Positions 45,997 through 59,000 of a stretch of 64,000 bases of DNA are shown piece after piece; position 1 is the first letter of the stretch, and each line of letters opens with the position of its first letter. Both the position numbers and the translations under genes were made by a program. The notes below the pieces were generated by a model that made no database searches, was not told where the DNA came from, and saw nothing but the letters and a program-made list of their open reading frames with translations. Where the stretch lies: assembly GCA_010279815.1 (NCBI GenBank), contig QEOQ01000253.1, positions 1,305,681 to 1,369,680 on the forward strand, given 5' to 3'. The DNA comes from Brachionus plicatilis. Lineage: Eukaryota; Rotifera; Eurotatoria; Ploima; Brachionidae.

Positions 45997-48900
45997 TTTC
46001 TTTTTTCAATTTAAAAGATCGGAATAAAATTTTAAAAGAAAAAACAAAAATTTCTATTTCATTTATTTATTAAGCTATAACACTCAATGTGTCAGATTAA
46101 ATGTTTTTGTTTTTCAAAAGTCAAAGTCTGACTTTAAAATTTGGGATCAAACTTTCATTGAATACAAGAATTAAAAAAAAATTATTTAAAATAAATAAAA
46201 TTGTTTTCACAGAATAAAATTAATTGAGGTTTAGTTTATTATAAGCAAAAATGTTCTTTTTCCCACATTTCTTAAAAACGGTTTCCACTGTATTTCACAA
46301 AACTGAAAGCTTTATTTGAAAATGAATTCTTCTAAAATATTATCATTTTTACAGAGTTGTTTAAAAGTCACAAATCTTTAATCAAGTCCGAACTTTGACT
46401 TGCCTTAAGACGACTTATAAGCCATTCTACATTCTTACCATCTTTGCTGATTAGTAGCATTTGCCAAACACCTTTACATCGCTTTTGTAATTTTTATTAA
46501 AAACTGCTTTCATCTCTAATAATGAACCCGAAAATAAAACTTTACAATGTACCACGAAAACATACTCGAAGAAACAAAAGTATCATCATCGATAACAAAC
46601 TTACCTGGTTCGGCCAAACCAAAAGCTCAATCTATAAAGCATTTAAGTCTTTAGGCATGTTATGTCACTCCTTTTGCTGCTGGATCCTTTAGATTTTCAG
46701 AATACTTTACAACACATTGGTCTGCCCACATCTCGAATAAAATGCCTTTCTTTGGAAGCCATCTGATAATTATTATTCATTTTTTTTTCGATTTCGACCA
46801 GCTCAAATCGAGCTAGAAGTCTAGATGAGCAGATCTTTCTATTTTATTATTTTTTATTTCTGGTTTATTTTTTCGTCATTTAATAAACCCCCATTTAATG
46901 AAAATTCTAATATTTTTAAGTAAAAGACTTAGCTATATTTTTAAATGTTTTAATTTTTAAAATTTTTAGCTTTTTTAATGTAAGTTATTTGCTTACTTTT
47001 ATTAATCAAAAATTGAAAAAATTAAATTAAATATATTACATCAAATAAAGATGAGAGCAAATGTTAATAATATGATAAGAGATTTATTTATTTATGAAAA
47101 AGGATATTTCATAAAAAATTAAGTGGAATATAATCAAATAATCAAGAGAAAAAATTTCTTTTAATGATAAATTTATGAAAAAATACACCATCTGTATAAA
47201 GCAATCAAAAATAGTCTTTCAGTTTTAAGTTTGATGCAATATTATCATTTTTTAATTTCAATATCAAACAAGCTGATAAACGAAATATCAAATGCGTGCT
47301 ATTATTATCGATTTGTGAAAATTTAGTTTTTTCATCTTCACATTTATGATAATCACATTTTTTTTATTTAAAAAACTTTTTGTGCAAAATTTTATTTTTG
47401 AATTTTAGTAAAACTCAAAAATAAAATTTTTTAAATAAGAAAAAAAATTTCATAAAACTTAATAATTTAAAATGATGCTTCAATAGCTGCACTAAAATCC
47501 TTAAATGACCAAATTAAAAATCGAAGAAAAAATCCTGAAAATTTTTTATGTTCTAAATGGTAATCATGAAATTTTATAATTGTCATTTAAAAAAAAATTA
47601 ATGATCAATTTTCTAATGAAAAGAATCAATTTATAGAGTTTAATAAAATTAACTTTTCTTAATTTTTTAATGTAAATAATTAGAATAATAAAATTTATTA
47701 GTCAGATTTATTTAGAATAATATATATTCTAAAAATTTAGTTATAATAATTATGTTTTTAACATCTGCTTGTTTTTTTAAAGCAATTTACTGTTCTAAAT
47801 ATTATTATTATTATCTAAAAAATAAATTAGACAAATTCAAAAAATAAATCTTTGAAATGTTTGCTTTTATTGGTTAAATGATTAATCTTTTTCATAATTG
47901 ATTTGGCTTTTTCAACTCAACTCTTTCATCTATTTATAATTAATTTTATTTTAAATACATAATAAAATTAGACCCTCAATTAAGATTCTTAAATTATTTA
48001 TTTAAAAAAATTAATATTGGTATTTTGCAGTGTCTTTTATAAAATCAATAATTTAAAAAACTTCAACCAAAATGAACTATTTTATTTAAATAATTTTGCT
48101 TAAAAAATCCTATATTTTTGAATTTTTTCATTAAGCCATATGTCACTTAGCCAAGACACTCTAGAAATTTGATCGATTGACGCAATTTATTTAAATTAAT
48201 CTTGATTCAAAATAAAATTTTTCCTTTGAAAGCTGCATGATGCAATTAATCAAATTTTAATCTATACTATTAAGGTATTCTCATTTTGATCTGAAAGCCA
48301 AGTTAATTGAAACTTTAAATAGAAACCCTTTAAGTCTATTAGATCTTTTTTCTCTTATTTCTAAGATTGCCAAAAAAATCTGAAAATTATTTTCTAAATT
48401 TTTTTTAAGGTGAAAAATAAATTTTTTATTGGTACTATTTTTGTCGACATTTCTTGTTCCATTCTGGTTGAATTTTATTTTTATAAAATTTTCTAAGACT
48501 TATAATTAATATTTAAAAAAAAATAAATTTTGGTATTTTTACTTTATTTAGAATATATAAAAAAGATTTTTTATTGTGAAGAAAATTAATAATATTCATT
48601 TTTAGATTTTTGTATCCTGGAAAAATTAATAATTTTTATCTAATTTGGTACTTACTAAAGCAAAAACGGTTCAGTATCAAATTGCAGGTATTGGGATGCA
48701 AAAACCAAATGAGTGTATGATTACATATTATAGCTATTTTTTTTCTAGTATTGATTGTAAAAACATATTTTAAAATTATAATTTCAGGATGCATGAAACT
48801 GCTTCTTATGGATTACGAGCGAGAAGTTGTTTTAATTTATATGTGAGTATAAATGGAATTGCTGATTTGCTTAGTTGTTTTTTGTTGTATGAGAAGTGAA

Positions 48901-50025
48901 ATTATCATAAAATAAAAAAGAACCCAAATCCTCTTGAATTTAATAATCATAAAAATAAATAAAATTTACAATCGAACTGAATAGTAATAGCTCTATTGCT
49001 CGCTCACTGGATTTTTCTCTTTTAGGCACTTAAAACTTTTCTTTTTCTACATCGCACTACCAACTTCGGATTCAATTCTGTATTAAATTATAATATTTTA
49101 TATGTTTCTGATTTGATTGATTAATAATTTTTATCTCTATCAGCTATCTCAAAATCCCAGAGCATAATTTCTATGTTGCTTTTACTCTCTTTTTCTAATT
49201 CGTGCTTTATTTGCAGACAAACGATTACCAAAAAGTAAAATTCTATATTTCTTCTTTTCAAGCCCCCAGTGAACAAAAGTATTCATAACAGCATAAACAC
49301 TAAGAACTTCTCATATCCTGCCTTCTAAGAGTTTCAGTTCTCAGCAAATGGTATTTAATATTTGCCAATCTGGATTAGTAAGTTCTTTACCTTTTGTGCA
49401 ACAAAGATGGAACATTTTCTGGTTTAAATCGTTCAGATTATGCAACCAAGTTGGCAGAAAATCCAATCCGATTCAGTAAAAATAAGATTCAAATTTATCA
49501 ATAAAATTCTAGCTTTGAAAATTAAACATTTATTTATTTTTCTCAAATAATATTTCAACCAGTAATACAGAATAAATTATTAACTAATTAAGAAAATTGT
49601 TTTAGCTCGCAGTAAAAGTCAGAATAAAAAAAAAACAAATATTTTCATTATTGTTTCCGATTTTTGTTGCAACATCATTTTTTTGAAGAATTTATTTTTC
49701 GTCATTTTGAATGCATCGTTTAATATTTAAACACATTAACCATTTCACTTTTTTCACTTCAAATTAAAATTAAAATTATTAATTTGGATTAATTAGATTT
49801 ATTCCTTTTGTATTGCTATTCATTAACCCTTTTCAAAAGGCAATTTTTTAATTAGTTTTAATTTTAGATGCCTAGAATAAAATGCTCTAAAAAATAATTA
49901 AAATAAAGTTAAACTGTATGCATTTTTGTCAATATCGGTTATTGTTGATTAATTTAGCCGTAAGCTATAAATCGGTATCGAACAAAAATAAATGAGCCTG
50001 TTTATCAGTTAACAAAGATAAAAAA
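45997..50025. other. Intergenic between ArgRS and the calcium channel
   Basis: ArgRS has AATAAA at 46023-46028. A degraded LINE fragment lies at 46500-46800 (listed). AAGTC-rich words at 46110-46150 and 46370-46430 relate to the hAT-like family. A possible small exon is at 48788-48842 (see findings). Otherwise AT-rich with no gene. Confidence 0.55.
46500..46800 (+). mobile_element. Degraded LINE reverse transcriptase fragment
   Basis: Broken frames read KLYNVPRKHTRRNKS, IIIDNKLTWFGQTKS, AFKSLGML and ILYNTLVCPHLE-stop-NAFLWKP, matching the LGV.IDNKLTW and Y.TLVRPHLEYA..VW blocks after the LINE catalytic core. In-frame stops show it is inactive; boundaries are approximate. Confidence 0.65.
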
Positions 50026-53000
50026 ATGAATGCTACAAATGATAATAAAATGAGTAATGCCAACACTTGGAGTACGGTTATGGCGGCGGCAACAGTACGA
50101 AAGCGTAAAGCCAACATTGCGCCTGATCATCCGAAACGTGTCCTTTTTTGTTTAGACTTAACAAATCCCTTCCGAAAATTGTGTATTAAATTCGTAGAAT
50201 GGAAGTAAGACAAATTAGAGAAAAAATAAATTTAGTTAATGATTTTTTTAATTTAAGACCCTTTGAATATTTAATTTTAGTATCAATATTTTTAAACTGC
50301 GTCGCTCTTGCTGTTTACACACCATATCCAAACAAAGACAATGATAAAATTAACTCATTACTAGTAAGATTTTGTTTTTTTTATAATTAATAATTTTAAA
50401 AATTTCTGATTAGCATGTACAATAAAATCATCTTATTTTACACGAAAAATTGAGAAAACTCTTTTATGTTTAAGACCTTTTATATTAATAGTATTAGATT
50501 CTGTCCTAATACTTATACCTTATAATTTCTTGGACTTAGAAAAAAAGATATAGATTCTTAGGCTAAGAGCCTACCCCAGTTACACTTAATCTTATATATC
50601 ATAAAATAAATGGCTTTGAGAAACAACTATATCATCGGTTTTACGAATCAATCCTTGATCCAGTAAAAACTATGCAAGAGAAAAATTAAATTTTAAAAAC
50701 TTTACAAAATCACGGTTTAAAAATTACTTTTTGTATGAAACATTTTAATTTTTAAGCATCGCTGGAATTTAAATATTTTTTTAAAATTTTAAAACACCTT
50801 TAAATAATATCAAAAAAAATATTAGTGAATTTAAAGGCGTATTTTTTGATGGATTGGTGCTTGCATGACCCATGAGAGAACCTAATTCATTTGATTTAGG
50901 CAAAAATTATTAGGCCACTCTCACACTTAAACACTCTTACACTTATAGATTGTTATTACTATAATTTGTTAATCCTTCATTAGAATTTGTAGTTGGTGTC
51001 CAAAATTAAAAAACTGATAGTTTTAGAAGGTACATCAAAAGGCAACAATGTTGGTATCTTAACTAATCTTCCATACATTCTTTTGTATGGAAGATTAGTG
51101 AAGATAAATAATATAAGCCTTAAATATTTAAAAAGGGTTAAGATGGAAAAAAATTAAATATGAGATTTGATTCAAATGTTCAAGATTTTAACTAATACTG
51201 ATAAATTTTACAGATTTAATTATTTTAATTGTTAAGAACCAAGTTAGAGTAAACTATTTTAATTATTTTAAAAAAATAATGAAACAGCAACAGAGGCTAA
51301 ATTTTGCTAGTGAATTTTTGGGAAAACCTTTTATTAATATTTTTGCTAAAATTGATTGTTGGATGAGCAGCAATTGAGCAAACACTTGGCAAAGTATGCT
51401 TGACACAATACTCATTTCAAGGATCCAATAAAATTTGTCTTCAAATAATAAAAAAGAGACTAGATAATTTTAATTTTTTATTTGTCTATTTAAGTCTATG
51501 TCAGAGACCGATTCTCCGACCACTTGCTCAGCTCCACTTAAAAATAGTGGCGCTGTATAAAGTTTTAAAAATAAATTTAATTATTGATTATTAAATTTAT
51601 AAAAATTGTCAAACAAATTATTAATAATTCTAAATGAAAAAAAAACTTAAAAAATAAAAATACTTGAAAAAACATGTTCTATATTCTTAAATTTTTATTG
51701 TATCATTTTTTTCTCATCTTTCTCATTTGCCATATTTCTATTCATTTTTCATGGGTATGAATAAAAAATTATTGAAATCATAAATTTATTTTTAAAAGAA
51801 AGCTAAATATTGAATTAAATGATCCAGAACAAGAATTATTTAGCGAATGCGATGACAATAAAGACGAAGAAGCTCAGTAAAAGCTTAGGAAATGCTTAGA
51901 AAATTTATTTTACTAAAATAAATGAATTTTTGCTAGAAATTTAAATTTTTTAAATGATTGATAGAATCAAATAGAATTTCACTATTCACTAATTTCGGGA
52001 AATAATTTTTTTTGGTCAAAAGCTAAGACCAAATAGGAAAATAAGGCCAACGGCTGGAGTGCAGTTCAATTAGGTATTGTGAATTTCCAATACAAATTGA
52101 ACAAAAATTCTTCATTTTTTAATAAATTAAAATTAAAGTAAATGAAAAATATTAAAAAAAAATACTGCAACATAGTGCAACATACTTTGTTGCACCTTTT
52201 TTACCTAAAATAATTTTTCTTATGTAAAAAATGACAAAAAATAAAGAATCAATAAAATTTGAATAGATCATTGATTTGATTTACCTAAAAAAAGAAAATA
52301 AAAATTTCATTTTAAGAAAAAAGGTGCAACAAAGTATTTTGCACTATGTTGCAGTATTTTTTCTACTATTTTTCATTTAATTTAATTTTAATAAATCAAA
52401 AAATGAAGAATTTTTGTTCTATTTGTATTTGAAATTCACAATACCGTACAATTAGCCTTCTTCCTTTTTTTTAAGATATTTTTATTTAGAGAATTGGGTT
52501 AAATCTGAAATTTTGTTGTTGATTAAAATTATTGAAGTGTTAATCAGTCTTATGAGGCATGGTCACTAGCCTGTTGATTAACCTTGGAATTTAATTTTGA
52601 AAATTTAACAAAAATGATTAAATCTTACCAAAGTAAATTCTGTTCATTTTAATAAAATCGAAATTGAAATTTTTCAGCTTTTTTTTAATTTATAATTTAG
52701 AACTTTTTGAATTTAATTTAAATTTAAGGAATATGTTGAGTACTTTTTTTTGACAATATTCACCTGTGAATGTGTTCTAAAGATAATTGCATACGGTTTT
52801 GTACTACATCAAGGTGCTTATTTAAGAAACTATTGGAATCTACTTGATTTTGCAATTGTAATGATTGGGTAAACCTGATTTTTTGATTTATATTTAATTT
52901 AAAAACAAAAAAAAAAAAATTATTTTTTTTCCATTCAAGAATCTTGAGTGCTGTGACAGATATTTTGGATCAAAATTCACCAGAAAAAAACCTCAGTTTA

Positions 53001-56000
53001 GATTTAAAATCACTTCGAGCGGTTCGTGTCATTCGGCCACTCAAGCTGGTAAACGGTGTGCCTAGTCTTCAAGTTGTGTTGAACTCGATTCTTAGAGCCA
53101 TGATACCTTTATTTCACATTGCTTTACTTGTTATATTTGTTATAATAATTTACGCAATAATTGGCTTGGAGTTGTTTTGTGGCATAATGCATAGTCGATG
53201 CGAGATTAAGTATAATCGAGGACCGGACCACATTGGATCCTTGGACGCTTCTCTGGAAGAATGTAATGAAAAAATTTAAAGATCAATTTTTTTTTAAATT
53301 TATTAATTTAATAATCTTAAAAAAGGGAGACCGGTGTTTTCCGAAGATATTCCATGTATATCTTCTCAGAAATACTCATCACCGTCTAAAGGATACGTGT
53401 GTCCCCAGCCTGATAATGCGAACGAAACAATTGAGTGCCGGTCCGAATGGGAAGGCCCGTGGTATGGAATTATCAACTTTGATAATATTGGCCTTGCAAT
53501 GTTAACAGTTTTCCAATGTATTACAATGGAAGGATGGACCACAGTGCTTTACAAAATTGATGACGCCGAAGGCTCCTCGTGGCCATATTTTTACTTTATA
53601 TCACTGATAATTATTGGATCATTTTTTGTTATGAATCTAGTACTTGGTGTACTTAGTGGTGAATTTTCCAAGGAAAGAGAAAAGGCTAAAAAACGAGGTG
53701 ATCTGCAAAAATTGAAGGAAAAAAGACAGATTGAGGATGCGTATAAAAATTATATACAATGGATTCGTCAGGCGGAAATAAATGAAGATGATGATGACGA
53801 AGGTCAAACTGAGCTTTTAAGTGGAGAGAACGGAGAAGGAAATGGGCAAAACGATGAAAATCAAGACGGCCAAAAGCGTCATTCTGCATGCGAGTGTTTC
53901 TTTCAGATAATTCGATTTATACAACATAAAAATTTGGTTTTGAGACGCCGGATTCATAAGGCTGTTAAATCTCAGTTTTTTTACTGGCTTGTAATAGTGC
54001 TTGTTTTCTTGAACACACTTGTTCTAGCTAGTGAATTTCACAAGCAACCTGCTTGGATGGACGACTTTCAATGTAAGTTTTAGTTTTATTTCAATCAGAC
54101 TTGAGCAAAAGCCATTTGAGGTATTCGTCTAATTGATTTGACTCTTTTGAAATTTAAATGATTTAAAAAAAAAGAGTGAAAAATAGTCAAGCTGAAAAGT
54201 TTTAGATCATCCAAAATTCAAAATAAAATTTAGTCTATCTGAAAAATTACAGTATTAAAATTTTTATCTATTTAATCTTAGCTTCAAGTATAAAAGTTAA
54301 AATTTCAAAGTCAAGTCAAATGAATTACTCTTGAAAAACTCTGATTTTAATCTATATATAATACCCACAATGCCAAATTTTTTTGGTTGACTGAAAGATT
54401 TTTGTTATTTTTTATCCTAATATTAATATATAAAAAAAAAACTAAATACCTAAAGAATTCAATTTTTGATTTTGCAACAAATCTAAAATGAAAATTATTT
54501 ATCATGTTTATCTTGGGAGCTCTTTTTACGTATGCCAGGTACACTTACTGTAGTTATTTTCCGACTTTCTCTATCGCTTTGATTTCTTGATTCTATTGGA
54601 ACCAATTTAGTAAAATTTCAATTTCAACTAAATTTGAAATAATTGTTTGGAAAAAAATCAAAGAATTTACCAGACTTGTTTTTAAATCACAAGTTTAAGT
54701 TTAAGTTATGAATTTAAATAAATAATATTTTTTTTAAAGTCAAATCAATGAATTTAATTTTTTATAAAAAAGTCCGAATAATATGAATTTTTTGCCGTTC
54801 AAGGTATTTAATGCGGCGGCCTAGTTAAAGTCAAAGTTACTTAAATTTTTCAAGTCCAAATCATAACTTTGACTTAAAAAAAATTTTAAGTCATTGAATT
54901 GACTTGAAAATTGTTTTGTTACATTTTGATTTTTACAATGTTGGCATAATATTTGGAATTTACCATGAAAAATATTGAAAAATTACTTAATTGTAAAATA
55001 CAGTATTGATTTGACACGAAAGTCGACGGAAATTTTACGAAAGTTCGTAAAATTTCGATTGTACATTAACTATTAGTAAATTTACTAAAGTTAACTTAAA
55101 TTTACGTAAATTTTCGAAATTTCACTTTTTTTTCTTAAATTGTAAAATGGCCAAAAAATAGTCTCTTTGAAAAAAGTCAACTTTTTAGGAACTTAGTTAT
55201 AAATTTCCCAAAAAACCTAGAAAATTTTGCAAAAGTTTACTTTTTTAAGATGGCCAATATATGATCGAAATTTTAAAAGTATATAGCAAATCTATTGCAT
55301 TAGACAACCCAAGAGTATATAAATTTTTTTATATGAAGCCTGATCTAGCAAATTTAAAAAAAAGTCCGGATTTTTTTTTGGGATTTTTAAACAACTCTGG
55401 TCTATTTTTTGTTTCCATATCATATCATTTTTTGAAAAAAAGTCTAAGGTAATGGTGGCAACTGTGTGCTTTGGATCATTATATTGGTCAATTTTTTTTA
55501 CATTATTTAACAAGATTTTATCATAATCTGTATAATTATACTAAAAATTTAGTAAAAAATAGTTAAACTAATATTTGATTTAATGATTTTATTAAGCTAA
55601 AAATATATTATTTCAGTTCTCTAAATAATATTGGAAATAAATTAAATAATATATTAATTAATAAATTCACTGTTTTTACCAAAAATACCAATTTTATTTT
55701 TTTTTTAAGTTAGCGCAAACGTCATATTCATCATCTTATTTGCGATTGAGATGATTCTCAAAATGTACAGTTTGGGCTTTCAGAATTATTTTGTGTCGAT
55801 GTTCAATCGTTTTGATTGTTTTGTGGTCTTTGGCAGCATTGCCGAAATTGGTCTAACACTCAAATATAATATTGCTCTTGGTGTAAGTGTACTTCGCTGT
55901 GTTCGTTTACTGAGAGTTTTCAAAGTGACTCGATACTGGACATCCCTGAGAAATTTGGTTGTATCATTATTAAATTCAATGCGCTCAATCGCTAGTTTGC

Positions 56001-59000
56001 TCTTGCTACTTGGTCTTTTTATAATAATTGCTTCACTTCTTGGCATGCAGCTATTCGGAGGAAAATTCAACTTTCAGGATGATGACATGTTTAATGAAAA
56101 CGATGAAGAGAGACCACGCTCGAATTTTGACGATTTTATTAATGCTATGATGACAGTGTTTCAAATTTTGACAGGTGAAGATTGGAATGAAGTTATGTAT
56201 ACTGGTATTCGTTCCTATGGTGGTATAGGCTCAATCGGAAAATTTGTAATCGCATATTTTATTATCCTTTTCATCTGCGGTAACTATATTTTGTTAAACG
56301 TGTTTTTGGCCATTGCTGTGGATAACTTGGCCGATGCTGAAAGTTTGACTGCTGCCGAGGAAGAGGAAGAGAAAAAGAAAGAAGAAATGAAAAAGAGTTT
56401 CAAAGCAAAAAGTTTAAAAAAAAATCCCAAATCTGTAGCAGGCAATAAAAAAGACGGTGCTGAGACTGGAAATGAATCCGAAATGGATTACCATAGGTAA
56501 GTCAAAATTAGAAATTTTAAATTTTATCATTTGTAAATTAGGAATGAGTCTGATAATGAGAGTGACACAATTAATAAAGGTAATTATTTATTTTTTTTGT
56601 AATAATTTTGATCATTGCTAATTAAAAAAAAATTTGCACCATTTTCATTATTTCTATATCATCTGATTCCAATCAATGCAAAAAGATTCACCCAATTTTT
56701 TAGAATATTTAAAAATATTGAAAACTATTACTAATTGATTGCTATATAAAAAAAATATTAATATAGGAATAAATATACCGAACAATGCTTATATAATTTT
56801 GAAAAGCTTTCAAAATTCCCAATTGAAAAAAATTTAACTTGAGTAATAAAAAGCTTATTACTTTTTATCTTCTTTATTACTTATCCGTCCATAATAGAAA
56901 AAATAACGTCAGCTAAAATAGATCAATTTTGGCCGAAAAAAGAAGAAAAATATTTTTTTAAAAATTTTATTTTAATTTTAATTGATAAGAGTAAGGTTTT
57001 AAATACAAAGTTAGAAACCGTTTAATTCATCACCTATATCTATCAATCCCTAACTATCGGTAAGTTTTGTCAAAAGATTTAGTTTTTCGGTATTTTAATT
57101 TTTCATTAATCAATGAAATAGATTTTGAAACTTTTATTTTGAGAAAAATTAATGTAATTTTCGTTTGGGTCAAATTTGGCTTATTTTGGCCGACAGTCGA
57201 ATACTGGGTCATTTTTGATCCAATTTTGGAGGGACAAGAGTTAAATTTGTAATTTTTAAATTTTAAATTTTTTTCAAAAATCATCTTCTAATTTTCAAAA
57301 AAAAAGTTTTTTATTTTCAGAAAGAAAGTGATAAAATTTTCCAAATTTCAAAAAACCCATAACTAAAGTGATTTTAAAAATTTACTACAAACGAATCTAT
57401 TCGAGTGGATTCTTCTTTTTAGCATATTTTGATTAGCTTTAGAAAAAAATAAAATTAAAAAAGATTTAATTAACTAAAAGATAATTAGATTAAAGACGAA
57501 TTCAAATTATCAATAAATTATTTGTTTTATCCTTTTAAAAATTTTAAATTATTATTTTATAATTGATTGTTTAATACCCTTATAAAAAGCTAACCTTGTA
57601 TTTTCGTTAAAGATGATGGTGATGATTCGAAAACTGAAAGTTCAGCGACTGGTAGCCAAATTAAAGCTAATCCGATCTCTGCTAGCGAAAATACTGCTCG
57701 CAAAAAAATAAAGCCAATACCAAAAGCAAGATCACTTTTTCTATTTAAACACGACAACCGATTCAGACGATTTTGTCATTTTATTTGCAATCATCGATGG
57801 TTCAGCAATTCTCTTTTGGTCTGTATTTTGGTTTCAAGTATTATGTTAGCAGCCGAAGATCCTGTTAATTATGTATCGCGCAGAAATGAAGTATTTATTT
57901 TTAAAAAAGAATCCTTTAAAAAAATTTTTTTAAAAAAATTTTTTTAGATATTGAACAAATTCGACTATTTTTTTACTAGTGTTTTTACGATTGAAATTTG
58001 CCTTAAACTTATAGCCTATGGGGTCATTTTGCATAAGGGTGCATTTTGTAGAAATTTGTTTAATGTTTTAGACTTATTCGTAGTCATAATATCTCTTATT
58101 TCAATTTTATTACCTTATATAATGTAATTTTTGAAAAAATTTCACTATTTTTCAATTCATTTTGATAATTTTTATTTAGGGCATTTTTTACCAAATCGGG
58201 CGAAAAACCAAATAAAAATCAAATGCTCTCAGTGCTAAAAGTTCTTCGTATATTGAGAGTTTTGCGACCATTGCGTGCCATCAACAGGGCCAAAGGTCTA
58301 AAGCATGTCGTAAACTGTCTTGTAGTAGCGCTAAAAACTATCCGAAACATTGTAATCGTGACAGTATTACTTGAATTCATGTTTTCATGCATAGGTGTTC
58401 AATTGTTCAAAGGTTCTTTCTATCACTGTAATGATTTGGCCAAATTAAATGAACTTGAATGCCAGTAAGTACTTCATTTTTAAATCAAGTTTTTAAAAGT
58501 TTTATTATTTATTTATTTGTTTATTCAATTAACGCCAATTCGGGTCCAATTGCGTTATGTGATCACTGGTTCACATAAAAGGTGAACCAACTTACCCAAC
58601 CTAAATAGGTGATCAGTTGTGTTCACTTTTTAGGTGAACCAAAAATATGTGTACTAATTAATTAAAATTTTTTTCAAAATGATCACCTAAATTAAATTGT
58701 GTTCACCTAAAATAAAAAGTGATCACCTAAAATGATACTTACCAAAAAAATTATGACAAATTTTAGCTTTAATAAATAGTCATCTTATTTTAAAAAAATT
58801 GCAAAACTTTAGCACTAAAAATATTAAAATTACAATAAAATGCTTGAAATAATAATTTAAGAAAATTAAACGCTTTTTTAAATTTTAAAATCTTGATCAA
58901 AAAGATATTTTAAACAATGAGCGATAAGCTTAAATCAGTAAAAGAGAGTCACGAATATAAAGAATTTGTAAAGCTTAGCGAGTTAGGACTAGTTTTACCA

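Larger units (their letters stand above)
50364..52728. other. Calcium channel intron (domain I S1-S2), 2365 nt
   Basis: Splits ...DKINSLL from [11 protein letters not shown]. It holds a 16-bp perfect hairpin (51062-51099) and the 373-bp inverted-repeat element (52073-52445), both listed. The rest is AT-rich with no exon recognised. Confidence 0.7.

Noticed and set aside
55261..55452. 63-codon ORF in the domain II intron
   Set aside because: Lys/Phe/Ser-rich, opposite strand equally open, no recognisable motif.
57054..57284. Overlapping ORFs on both strands in the II-III linker intron
   Set aside because: Both strands open because of low stop density; no homology or splice context for an exon.
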